DNA from: Luzula sylvatica
Lineage: Eukaryota > Streptophyta > Magnoliopsida > Poales > Juncaceae
Direction of reading: 5' to 3'
Assembly (NCBI GenBank): GCA_946800325.1
Contig: OX326959.1
Coordinates: forward strand, 32,869,027-32,933,026
Length of the DNA stretch: 64,000 bases
Under the pieces are notes generated by a model. The model made no database searches. It was not told where the DNA came from and saw only the letters and a program-made list of their open reading frames with translations. This document shows positions 48,301 through 61,281 of this stretch, piece by piece. Numbering within the stretch: position 1 is the first letter of the stretch; each line of letters starts with the position of its first letter. A program made the translations under genes and the position numbers.

Positions 48301-50100
48301 GTACGACATGAAAATTGAATATTTTGCTTGTGTTACACTTCAATTTTAACTTTTAAAAAAAAATATGATGATTGAATTTTTTGAAGGTGTTAGACTTCTG
48401 TTTTTGCATTTTTCAGAAATTTTGGAAAAAATTGAAATTTATGTATGTTAGTCTTCAATTTCGGAGTATTTTGAGTACGACATGAAAATTGTGTATTTTT
48501 CTTGTATTACATTTCAATTTTATCATTTTAAAAAAAAAATGATAATTGAAAATTTTGAAGTTGTTAGACTTCAGTTTTTGCATTTTTAAAATTTTTTAGA
48601 AAAAAATTAAATCTGTGTATGTTAGTCTTCAATTACGGAGTATTTTGAGTACGACATGAAAATTGAGTATTTTGGTTGTATTATATTTCAATTTAAATAT
48701 TTTATAAAAAAAATATATCATAATTGAATGTTTTGAAGATGCTAGACTTCTGATTTTGCATTTTAAAGAATTTTAAAAAAAAATTAAAATTTGTGTATTT
48801 TAGTCTTCAATTAAGGAGTATTTTGTGTACGACATGAAAATTGAGTATTTTGCTTGCATTACATTTCAATTTTAAAATTTAAAAAAAATATATCATGAAT
48901 GAATTTTTTGAAGGTGTTAGACTTCTGTTTTTACATTTTTCAGAAATTTTGGAAAAAATTGAAATTTATGTATGTTAGTCTTCAATTTCGGAATATTTTG
49001 AGTACAACATGAAAATAGTGTATTTTTCTTGTATTACATTTCAATTTTGTCATTTTTAAAAAATATATCATAATTGAAATTTTTGAAGGTGTTAGACTTC
49101 TGGTTTTGCATTTTTAAGATTTTTTAGAAAAAAATTAAATCTGTGTATGTTAGTCTTCAATTACGGAGTATTTTGAGTACGCCATGAAAATTGAGTATTT
49201 TGGTTGTATTATATTTCAATTTAAATATTTTTTTTAAAAAAATATCATAATTGAATGTTTTGAAGGTGTTAGACTTCTGTTTTTGCATTTTTCAGAAATT
49301 TTGGAAAAAATTGAAATTTATGTATGTTAGTCTTCAATTTCGGAGTATTTTGAGTACGACATGAAAATTATGTATTTTTCTTGTATTACATTTCAATTTT
49401 ATCATTTTAAAAAAAAAATTATAATTGAAATTTTTGAAGTAGTTAGACTTCAGTTTTTGCATTTTTAAAATTTTTTAGAAAAAATTAAATCTGTGTATGT
49501 TAGTCTTCAATTACGGAGTATTTTGAGTACGACATGAAAATTGAGTATTTTGGTTGTATTATATTTCAATTTAAATATTTTATAAAAAAAATATATCATA
49601 ATTGAATGTTTTGAAGGTGTTAGACTTCTGGTTTTGCATTTTAAAGAATTTTTAAAAATATTAAAATTTGTGTATGTTAGTCTTCAATTAAGGAGTATTT
49701 TGAGTACGACATGAAAATTGAGTATTTTGCTTGCATTACATTTGAATTTTAAAATTTTAAAAAAATATATCATGATAGAATTTTTTGAAAGTGTTAGACT
49801 TCTGTTTTTGCATTTTTTCAGAAAATTTGGAAAAAATTTAAATTTGTGTATGTTAGTCTTCAATTACGGAGTATTTTAAGCACGACATGAAAATTGAGAA
49901 TTTTGCTTGTATTACATTTCAATTTTAACATTTTTAAAAAAAATATCATAATTGAATTTTTTGAAGGTGTTAGACTTCTGTTTTTGCATTTTTTAGAATT
50001 TTTTGAAAAAATTGAAATTTCTGTGTGTTAGTCTTCAATTACACAGTATCTTGAGTACGACACGAAAATTGAGTATTTTTCTTTTGTTACACTTCAATTT
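39358..50100 (+). repeat. Satellite with irregular copies of the same higher-order unit
   Basis: Monomer types of the preceding 4.2-kb units recur here in the same local order but with units of varying length. The variant with AATATTAATATT then TTAAACAATATC lies near 39605, 40830, 42053, 43625, 45015, 45545, 46760 and 48170. GAATGTTTTGAAGG monomers lie near 40165, 42610, 47325, 48727, 49250 and 49605. Confidence 0.6.
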
Positions 50101-53100
50101 TAACATTTTTTGAAAAAATATCATAATTGAATTTTTTGAAGGTGTTGGACTTCTGTTTTTGCATTTTTAAGAAATTTTGGAAAAAATTAAAATTTGTGTA
50201 TGTTAGTCTTCAATTACGGAGTATTTTGATTGCGACATGAAAATCGAGTATTTTGCTTGCATTACATTTCAATTTTAACATTTAAAAAAAAAATATCATG
50301 ATAGAATTTTTTGAAGGTGTGAGACTTCTGTTTTTGCATTTTTCAGAAAATTTGGAAAAAATTGAAATTTTTGTATGTTAGTCTTCAATTACGGAGTATT
50401 TTAAGAACGACATGAAAATGGAGTATTTTGCTTGTATTATATTTCAATTTTAACATTTAAAAAAAAAATATAATAATTGAATTTTTTGAAGGTGTTAGAC
50501 TTCTGTTTTTGCATTTTTGAGAATTTTTTGAAAAAATTGAAATTTGTGTGTGTTAGTCTTCAATTACACAGAATCTTGAGTACGACACGAAAATTGAGTA
50601 TTTTACATTTGTTAGACTTCAATTTTAACATTTTTTGCAAAAATATCATAATTGAATTTTTTGAAGGTGTTCTGTTTTTGCATTTTTCAGAAATTTTGGA
50701 AAAAATTGAAATTTGTGTATGGCAGTCTTCAATTAGGGAGTATTTTGAGTACGACATGAAAATTGAGTATTTTGCTTGCATTACATTTCAATTTTAACAT
50801 TTAAAAAAAAAATATCATGATAGAATTTTTTGAAGGTGTTAGACTTCTGTTTTTGCATTTTTTAGAAAATTTGGAAAAAATTGAAATTTGTGTATGTTAG
50901 TCTTCAATTACGGAGTATTTTAAGTACGGCATGAAAATTGAGTATTTTGCTTGTGTTACACTTCAATATTAATATTTTTTTTAAACAATATCATAATTGA
51001 ATTTTCTGAAGGTGATAGACTTCTGTTTTTGCATTTTTCAGAAATTTTGGAAAAAATTGAAATTTGTGTATGTTAGTCTTCAATTACGGAGTATTTTGAG
51101 TACGACATGAAAATTGAATATTTTGCTTGTGTTACACTTCAATTTTAACATTTTTAGAAAAAATATGGTAATTGAATTTTTTGAAGGTGTTAGACTTCTG
51201 TTTTAGCATTTTTCAGAAATTTTGGAAAAAATTGAAATTTGTGTATGTTAGTCTTCAATTTCGGAGTATTTTGAGTACGACATGAAAATTGTACATTTTT
51301 CTTGTATTACATTTCAATTTTATCATTTAAAAAAAAAAATATGATAATTGAAATTTTTGAAGGTGTTAGACTTCTGGTTTTACATTTTTAAGATTTTTTA
51401 GAAAAAATTGAAATATGTGTATGTTAGTCTTCAATTACGGAGTATTTTGAGTACGACATGAAAATTGAGTATTTTGGTCGTATTACATTTCAATTTAAAT
51501 ATTTAAAAAAAAAATATCATAATTGAATGTTTTGAAGGTGTTAGACTTCTGGTTTTGCATTTTAAACAATTTTTAGAAAAAATTGAAACTTGTGTGTGTT
51601 AGTCTTCAATTACAGAGTATTTTGAGTATGACACAAAAATTGAGTATTTTGCTTTTGTTAGACTTCAATTTTAATATTTTTTGAAAAAATATCATAATTG
51701 AATTTTTTGAAGGTGTTATACTTCTGTTTTTGCATTTTTCAGAAAATTTGGAAAAAATTGAAAAATGTGTATGCTAGTCTTCAATTATGGAGTATTTTAA
51801 GTACGACTGAAAATTGAGTATTTTGCTTGTATTACATTTCAAATTTAACATTTAAAAAAAAAATATCATAATTGAATTTTTTGAAGGTGTTAGACTTCTG
51901 TTTTTGCATTTTTAAGAATTTTTTGAAAAAATTGAAATTTCTGTGTGTTAGTCTTCAATTACACAGTATCTTGAGTACGACATGAAAATTGAGTATTTCG
52001 CTTGCATTACATTTCAATTTTAACATTTTTAAAAAAAAATATCATGATAGAATTTTTTGAAGATGTTAGCCTTCTGTTTTTGCATTTTTCATAAAATTTG
52101 GAAAAAATTGAAATTTGTGTATGTTAGTTTTCAATTACGGAGTATTTTATGTACGACATGAAAATTGAGTATCTTGCTTGTATTACATTTCAAATTTAAC
52201 ATTTTTAAAAAAAATATCACAATTGAATTTTTTGAAGGTGTTAGACTTCTGTTTTTGCATTTTTAAGAATTTTTTGAAAAAATTGAAATTTCTGTGTGTT
52301 AGGCTTCAATTATACATTATCTTGAGTACGACACGAAAATTGAGTATTTTGCTTTGGTTACACTTCAATTTTAACATTTTTTAAAAAAATATCATAATTG
52401 AATTTTTTGAAGGTGTTAGACTTCTGTTTTTGCATTTTTAAGAATGTTTTGAAAAAATTGAAATTTGAGTGAGTTATTCTTCAATTACACAGTATCTTGA
52501 GTACGACACGAAAATTGAGTATTTTTCTTTTGTTACACTTCAATTTTAACATTTTTCGAAAAAATATCATAATTGAATTTTTTGAAGATGTTAGACTTCT
52601 GTTTTTGCATTTTTAAGAAATTTTGGAAAAAATTAAAATTTGTGTATGTTAGTCTTCAATTACGGAGTATTTTGATTGCGACATGAAAATCGAGTATTTT
52701 GCTTGCATTACATTTCAATTTTAACATTTTTAAAAAAAATATCATGATAGAATTTTTTGAAGGTGTGAGACTTCTGTTTTTGCATTTTTCAGAAAATTTG
52801 GAAAAAATTGAAATTTGTGTATGTTAGTCTTCAATTACGGAGTATTTTAAGAACGACATGAAAATGGAGTATTTTGCTTGTATTACATTTCAATTTTAAC
52901 ATTTAAAAAAAAAATATCATAATTGAATTTTTTGAAGGTGTTAGACTTCTGTTTTTGCATTTTTGAGAATTTTTTGAAAAAATTGAAATTTGTGTGTGTT
53001 AGTCTTCAATTACACAGAATCTTGAGTACGACACGAAAATTGAGTATTTTACATTTGTTAGACTTCAATTTTAACATTTTTTGCAAAAATATCATAATTG

Positions 53101-53805
53101 AATTTTTTGAAGGTGTTCTGTTTTTGCATTTTTCAGAAATTTTGGAAAAAATTGAAATTTGTGTATGGCAGTCTTCAATTACGGAGTATTTTGAGTACCA
53201 CATGAAAATTGAGTATTTTCCTTGCATTACATTTCAATTTTAACATTTAAAAAAAAAATATCATGATAGAATTTTTTGAAGGTGTTAGACTTCTGTTTTT
53301 GCATTTTTCAGAAAATTTGGAAAAAATTGAAATTTGTGTATGTTAGTCTTCAATTACGGAGTATTTTAAGTACGGCATGAAAATTGAGTATTTTGCTTGT
53401 GTTGCACTTCAATATTAATATTTTTTTTAAACAATATCATAATTGAATTTTCTGAAGGTGATAGACTTCTGTTTTTGCATTTTTCAGAAATTTTGGAAAA
53501 AATTGAAATTTGTGTATGTTAGTCTTCAATTACGGAGTATTTTGAGTACGACATGAAAATTGAATATTTTGCTTGTGTTACACTTCAATTTTAACATTTT
53601 TAGAAAAAATATGGTAATTGAATTTTTTGAAGGTGTTAGACTTCTGTTTTAGCATTTTTCAGAAATTTTTGAAAAAATTGAAATTTGTTTATATTAGTCT
53701 TCAATTTCGGAGTATTTTGAGTACGACATGAAAATTGTATATTTTTCTTGTATTACATTTCAATTTTATCATTTTAAAAAAAAATATGATAATTGAAATT
53801 TTTGA
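50020..53805 (+). repeat. 14-monomer higher-order repeat
   Basis: 50020-51360 and 52466-53805 match at an offset of 2446 bp (14 monomers). They share GATTGCGACATGAAAATCG at 50228 and 52674, AAAATGGAG at about 50415 and 52861, and a short deletion giving GGTGTTCTGTTTTTGC at about 50667 and 53113. Similarity stops near 53805. Confidence 0.7.
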
Positions 53806-54239
53806 ATGTGTTAGTCTTCTGTTTTTGCATTTTTGAGAATTTTTTGAAAAAATTGAAATTTGTGTGTGTTAGTCTTCAATTACACAGAATCTTGAGTACG
53901 ACACGAAAATTGAGTATTTTGCTTTTGTTAGACTTCAATTTTGACATTTTTTGCAAAAATATCATAATTGAATTTTTTGAAGGTGTCAGACTTCTGTTTT
54001 TGCATTTTTAAGAATTTTTTGAAAAAATTGAAATTTTTGTGTGTTAGTCTTCAATTACACAGTATCTTGAGTACGACACGAAAATTGAGTATTTTTCTTT
54101 GGTTACACTTCAATTTTAATGTTTTTTGACAAAATATCATAATTGAATTTTTTGAAGGTGTTAGACTTCTGTTTTTGCATTTTTAAGAAAGTTTGGAAAA
54201 AATTAAAATTTGTGTATGTTAGTCTTCAATTATGGAGTA

Positions 54240-54860
54240 TTTTGAGCACGACATGAAAATTGAGTATTTTCCTTGCATTACATTTCAATTTTAAAATTAA
54301 AAAAAAAAATATTATAATTGAATTTTTTGTAGGTGTTAGACTTCTGTTTTTGCATTTTTCAGAAATTTTGGAAAAAATTGAAATTTGTGTATGTTAGTCT
54401 TCAATTACGGAGTATTTTAAGTACGACATGAAAATTCAGTATTTTCCTTGCATTACATTTCAATTTTAAAATTAAAAAAAAAAATATTATAATTGAATTT
54501 TTTGTAGGTGTTAGACTTCTGTTTTTGCATTTTTCATAAAATTTGGAAAAAATTGAAATTTGTGTATGTTGGTCATCAATTATGGAGTATTTTGAGCACG
54601 ACATGAAAATTGAGTATTTTCCTTGCATTACATTTCAATTTTAACATTTTTAAAAAAAATATCATGATAGAATTTTTTGAAGGTGTTAGACTTCTGTTTT
54701 AGCATTTTTCAGAAATTTTGGAAAAAATTAAAATTTGTGTATGTTAGTCTTCAATTACGGAGTATTTTAAGTACGACATGAAAATTGAGTATTTTCCTTG
54801 CATTACATTTCAATTTTAAAATTAAAAAAAAAATATTATAATTGAATTTTTTGTGGGTGT
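54240..54860 (+). repeat. Single-monomer local amplification
   Basis: The variant combination CCTTGCATTAC, an A-run with ATATTATAATTGAA, and TTTTTTGTAGGTG or TTTTTTGTGGGTG appears at about 54270-54330, 54447-54507 and 54791-54850. The spacing is one and then two monomers, unlike the longer units around it. Confidence 0.55.
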
Positions 54861-57800
54861 TAGACTTCTGTTTTTGCATTTTTCATAAAATTTGGAAAAT
54901 ATTGAAATTTGTGTATGTTAGTCTTCAATTACGGAGTATTTTAAGTACGACTTGAAAATTGAGTATCTTGCTTGTATTACATTTCAAATTTAACCTTTAA
55001 AAAAAAATATCATAATTGAATTTTTTGAAGGTGTTAGACTTATGTTTTTGCATTTTTAAGAATTTTTTGAAAAAATTGAAATTTCTGTGTGTTAGTCTTC
55101 AATTACACAGTATGTTGAGTACGACACAAAAATTGAGTATTTTGCTTTGGTTACACTTCAATTTTAACATTTTTTGAAAAAATATCATAATTGAATTTTT
55201 TGAAGGTGTTAGACTTCTGTTTATGCATTTTTAAGACATTTTGGAAAAAATTAAAATTTTTGTATGTTAGTCTTCAATTACGGAGTATTTTGAGTACGAC
55301 ATGAAAATTGAGTATTTTCCTTGCATTACATTTAAATTTTAACATTTTAAAAAAATATATCATGATAGAATTTTTTGAAGGTGTGAGACTTCTGTTTTTG
55401 CATTTTTCAGAAAATTTGGAAAAAATTGAAAAATGTGTATGCTAGTCTTCAATTATGGAGTATTTTAAGTACGACATGAAAATTGAGTATTTTGCTTGTA
55501 TTACATTTCAAATTTAACATTTTAAAAAAAAATATCATAATTGAATTTTTTGAAGTTGTTAGACTTCTGTTTTTGCATTTTTAAGAATTTTTTGAAAAAA
55601 TTGAAATTTCTGTGTGTTAGTCTTCAATTACACAGTATCTTGAGTACGACATGAAAATTGAGTATTTCGCTTGCATTACATTTTAATTTTAACATTTTAA
55701 AAAAAAAATATCATGATAGAATTTTTTGAAGGTGTTAGCCTTCTGTTTTTGCATTTTTCAGAAAATTTGGAAAAAATTAAAATTTGTGTATGTTAGTCTT
55801 CAATTACGGAGTATTTTAAGTACGACATGAAAATTGGGTATTTTGCTTGTATTACATTTCAATTTTAACATTTTAAAAAAAACTATCATAATTGAATTTT
55901 TTGAAGGTGTTAGACTTCTGTTTTTGCTTTTTTAAGAATTTTTTGAAAAAATTGAAATTTGAGTGAGTTTGTCTTCAATTACACAGTATCTTGAGTACGA
56001 CACGAAAATTGAGTATTTTGCTTTTGTTACACTTCAATTTTAACATTTTTTGAAAAATTATCATAATTGAATTTTTTGAAGGTGTTCGACTTCTGTTTTT
56101 GCATTTTTAAGAAATTTTGGAAAAAATTAAAATTTGTGTATGTTAGTCTTCAATTACGGAGTATTTTGAGTACGACATGAAAATTGAATATTTTGCTTGT
56201 GTTACACTTCAATTTTAACATTTAAAAAAAAAATATGATTATTGAATTTTTTGAAGGTGTTAAACTTCTGTTTTTGCATTTTTCAGAAATTTTTGAAAAA
56301 ATTGAAATTTATGTATGCTAGTCTTCAATTTCGGAGTATTTTGAGTACGACATAAAAATTGTGTATTTTTCTTGTATTACATTACAATTTTATCATTTTT
56401 AAAAAAAATATCATAATTGAAATTTTTGAAGGTGTTAGACTTCTGGTTTTGCATTTTTAAGATTTTTTAGAAAAAAATGAAATCTGTGTATGTTAATCTT
56501 CAATTACGGAGTATTTTGAGTACGACTTGAAAATTGAGTACTTTGGTTGTATTACATTTCAATTTAAATATTTTAAAAAAAAGTATCATAATTTAATGTT
56601 TTGAATGTGTTAGACTTCTGTTTTTGCATTTTAAAGAATTTTTAGAAAAAATTGAAACTTGTGTGTGTTAGTCTTCATTTACAGAGTATTTTGAATATGA
56701 CACAAAAATTGAGTATTTTGCTTTTGTTACACTTCAATTTTAATATTTTTTGAAAAAATATCATAATTGAAGTTTTTGAAGGTGTTAGACTTCTGTTTTT
56801 GCATTTTTCAGAAAATTTTGAAAAAATTGAAATTTGTGTATGTTAGTCTTCTATTATGGAGTGTTTTAAGTACGACATGATAATTGAGTATTTTGCTTTG
56901 TGTTACATTTCGAATTTAACATTTTTAAAAAAATATCATAATTGATTTTTTTGAAGGTGTCAGACTTCTGTTTTTGCATTTTTAAGAATTTTTTGAAAAA
57001 ATTGAAATTTCTGTGTGTTAGTCTTCAATTACACAGTATCTTGAGTACGACACGAAAATTGAGTATTTTTCTTTGGTTACACTTCAATTTTAATGTTTTT
57101 TGAAAAAATATCATAATTGAATTTTTTGAAGGTGTTAGACTTCTGTTTTTGCATTTTTAAGAAAGTTTGGAAAAAATTAAAATTTGTGTATGTTAGTCTT
57201 CAATTATGGAGTATTTTGAGTACGACATGAAAATTGAGTATTTTCCTTGCATTACATTTCAATTTTAACATTTTTAAAAAAAATATCATGATAGAATTTT
57301 TTGAAGGTACGACTTCTGTTTTTGCATTTTTCAGAAAATTTGGAAAAAATTGAAATTTGTGTATGTTAGTCTTCAATTACGGAGTATTTTAAGTACGACA
57401 TGAAAATTGAGTATTTTGCTTGTATTACATTTCAATTTTAAAATTTAAAAAAAAAATGTCATAATTGAATTTTTTGAAGGTGTTAGACTTCTGTTTTTGC
57501 ATTTTTCACAAAATTTGGAAAAAATTGAAATTTGTGTATGTTAGTCATCAATTATGGAGTATTTTAAGTACGACATGAAAATTGAGTATCTTGCTTGTAT
57601 TACATTTCAAATTTAACATTTAAAAAAAAATATCATAATTGAATTTTTTGAAGGTGTTAGACTTCTGTTTTTGCATTTTTAAGAATTTTTTGAAAAAATT
57701 GAAATTTCTGTGTGTTAGTCTTCAATTACACAGTATGTTGAGTACGACACAAAAATTGAGTATTTTGCTTTGGTTACACTTCAATTTTAACATTTTTTGA

Positions 57801-60800
57801 AAAAATATCATAATTGAATTTTTTGAAGGTATTAGACTTCTGTTTATGCATTTTTAAGACATTTGGGAAAAAATTAAAATTTTTGTATCTTAGTCTTCAA
57901 TTACGGAGTATTTTGAGTACGACATGGAAATTGAGTATTTTCCTTGCATTACATTTCAATTTTAACATTTTTAAAAAAATATCATGATAGAATTTTTTGA
58001 AGGTGCGAGACTTCTGTTTTTGAATTTTTCAGAAAATTTGGAAAAAATTGAAATTTGTGTATGTTAGTCTTCAATTACGGAGTATTTTAAGAACGACATG
58101 AAAATTGAGTATTTTGCTTGTATTACATTTCAATTTTAACATTTTAAAAAAAATATAATAATTGAATTTTTTGAAGGTGTTAGACTTCTGTTTTTGCATT
58201 TTTGAGAATTTTTTGAAAAAATTGAAATTTGTGTGTGTTAGTCTTCAATTACAAAGTATCTTGAGTACGACACGAAAATTGAGTATTTTGCATTTGTTAG
58301 ACTTCAATTTTAACATTTTTTGCAAAAATATCATAATTGAATTTTTTGAAGGTGTTAGACTTCTGTTTTTGCATTTTTCAGAAATTTTGGAAAAAATTGA
58401 AATTTGTGTATGGCAGTCTTCAATTACGGAGTATTTTGAGTACGACATGAAAATTGAGTATTTTTCTTGCATTACATTTCAATTTTAACATTTAAAAAAA
58501 AAATATCATGATAGAATTTTTTGAAGGTGTTAGACTTCTGTTTTTACATTTTTCTGAAAATTTGGAAAAAATTGAAATTTGTGTACGTTAGTCTTCAATT
58601 ACGGAGTATTTTAAGTACGACTTGAAAATTGAGTATTTTGCTTGTGTTACTCTTCAATTTTAATATTTTTTTTTAAACAATATCATAATTGAATTTTCTG
58701 AAGGCGATGGACTTCTGTTTTTGCATTTTTCAGAAATTTTGGAAAAAATTGAAATTTGTGTATGTTAGTCTTCAATTACGGAGTATTTTGAATACGACAT
58801 GAAAATTGAATATTTTGCTTGTGTTACACTTCAATTTTAACATTTTTAAAAAAAATATGGTAATTGAATTTTTTGAAGGTGTTAGACTTCTGTTTTAGCA
58901 TTTTTCAGAAATTCTGGAAAAAATTGAAATTTGTGTATGTTAGTCTTCAATTTCGGAGTATTTTGAGTACGACAAGAAAATTGTGTATTTTTCTTGTACT
59001 ACATTTACATTTTATCATTTTTTAAAAAAAATATGATAATTGAAAGTTTTGAAGGTGTTAGACTTCTGATTTTGCATTTTTAAGATTTTTTAGAAAAAAT
59101 TGAAATATGTGTATGTTAGTCTTCAATTACGAAGTACTTTGAGTACGACATGAAAATTGAGTATTTTGGTTGTATTACATTTCAATTTAAATATTTAAAA
59201 AAAAAATATCATAATTGAATGTTTTGAAGGTGTTAGACTTCTGGTTTTGCATTTTGAACAATTTTTAGAAACAATTGAAACATGTGTGTGTTAGTCTTCA
59301 ATTACAGAGTATTTTGAGTATGACACAAAAATTGAGTATTTTGCTTTTGTTACACTTCAATTTTAATATTTTTGGAAAAAATATCATAATTGAATTTTTT
59401 GAAGGTGTTATACTTCTGTTTTTGCATTTTTCAGAAAATTTGGAAAAAATTGAAATTTGTGTATGTTAGTCTTCAATTATGGAGTATTTTAAGTACGACA
59501 TGAAAATTGAGTATTTTGCTTGTATTACATTTCAAATTTAACATTTTTAAAAAAAATATCATAATTGAATTTTTTGAAGGTGTTAGACTTCTGTTTTTGC
59601 ATTTTTAATAATGTTTTGAAGAAATTGAAATTTCTGTGTGTTTGTCTTCAATTACACAGTATCTTGAGTACGACAAGAAAATTGAGTATTTCGCTTGCAT
59701 TACATTTTAATTTTAACATTTTTAAAAAAAATATCAAGATAGAATTTTTTGAAGGTGTTAGCCTTCTGTTTTTGCATTTTTCAGAAAATTTGGAAAAAAT
59801 TGAAATTCGTGTATGTTAGTCTTCAATTACGGAGTATTTTAAGTACGACATGAAAATTGAGTATTTTGTTTGTAATACATTTCAATTTTATCATGTAAAA
59901 AAAATATCATAATTGAATTTTTTGAAGGTGTTAGACTTCTGTTTTTGAATTTTTCAGAAAATTTGGACAAAATTGAAATTTGTGTATGTTAGTCTTCAAT
60001 TATGGAGTATTTTAAGTAAGACATGAAAATTGAGTATCTTGCTTGTATTACATTTCAAATTTAACATTTTAAAAAAAAATATCATAATTTAATTTTTTGA
60101 AGGTGTTAGACTTCTGTTTTTGCATTTTTAAGAATTTTTTGAAAAAATTGAAATTTCTGTGTGTTAGGCTTCAATTGCACATTATCTTGAGTACGACACG
60201 AAAATTGAGTATTTTGCTTTGGTTACACTTCAATTTTAACATTTTTTTATAAAATATCATAATTGAATTTTTTGAAGGTGTTAGACTTCTGTTTTTGCAT
60301 TTTTAAGAAAATTTGGAAAAAATTAAAATTTGTGTATGTTAGTCTTCAATTACGGAGTATTTTGAGTACGACATGAAAATTGAGTATTTTGCTTGCATTA
60401 CATTTCAATTTTAACATTTAAAAAAAACTATCATGATAGAATTTTTTGAAGGTGTTACACTTCTGTTTTTGCATTTTTCAGAAAATTTGGAACAAATTGA
60501 AATTTGTGTATGTTAGTCTTCAATTACGGAGTATTTTAAGTGCGACATGAAAATTGAGTATTTTTGCTTGTATTACATTTCAATTTGAACATTTTAAAAA
60601 AATATATCATAATTGAATTTTTTAAAGGTGTTAGACTTCTGTTTTTGCATTTTTAAGAATTTTTCGAAAAAATTGAAATTTGAGTGAGTTATTCTTCAAT
60701 TACACAGTATCTTGAGTACGACACGAAAATTGAGTATTTTGCTTTTGTTTCACTTCAATTTTAACATTTTTTGAAAAAATATCATAATTGAATTTTTTGA

Positions 60801-61281
60801 AGGTGTTAGACTTCTGTTTTTGCATTTTTATGAAATTTTGGAAAAAATTAAAATTTGTGTATGTTAGTGTTCAATTACGGAGTATTTTGAGTACGACATG
60901 AAAATTGATTATTTTGCTTGCATTACATTTCAATTTTAACATTTTTAAAAAATATATCATGATAGAATTTTTTGAAGGTGTGAGACTTCTGTTTTTGCAT
61001 TTTTCAGAAAATTTGGAAAAAATTGAAATTTGTGTATGTTAGTCTTCAATTACGGAGTATTTTAAGAACGACATGAAAATGGAGTATTTTGCTTGTATTA
61101 CATTTCAATTTTAACATTTAAAAAAAAAATATCATAATTGAATTTTTTGAAGGTGTTAGACTTCTGTTTTTTCATTTTTGAGAAGTTTTTGAAAAAATTG
61201 AAATTTGTGTGTGTTAGTCTTCAATTACACAGTATCTTGAGTACGACACGAAAATTGAGTATTTTGCATTTGTTAGACTTA

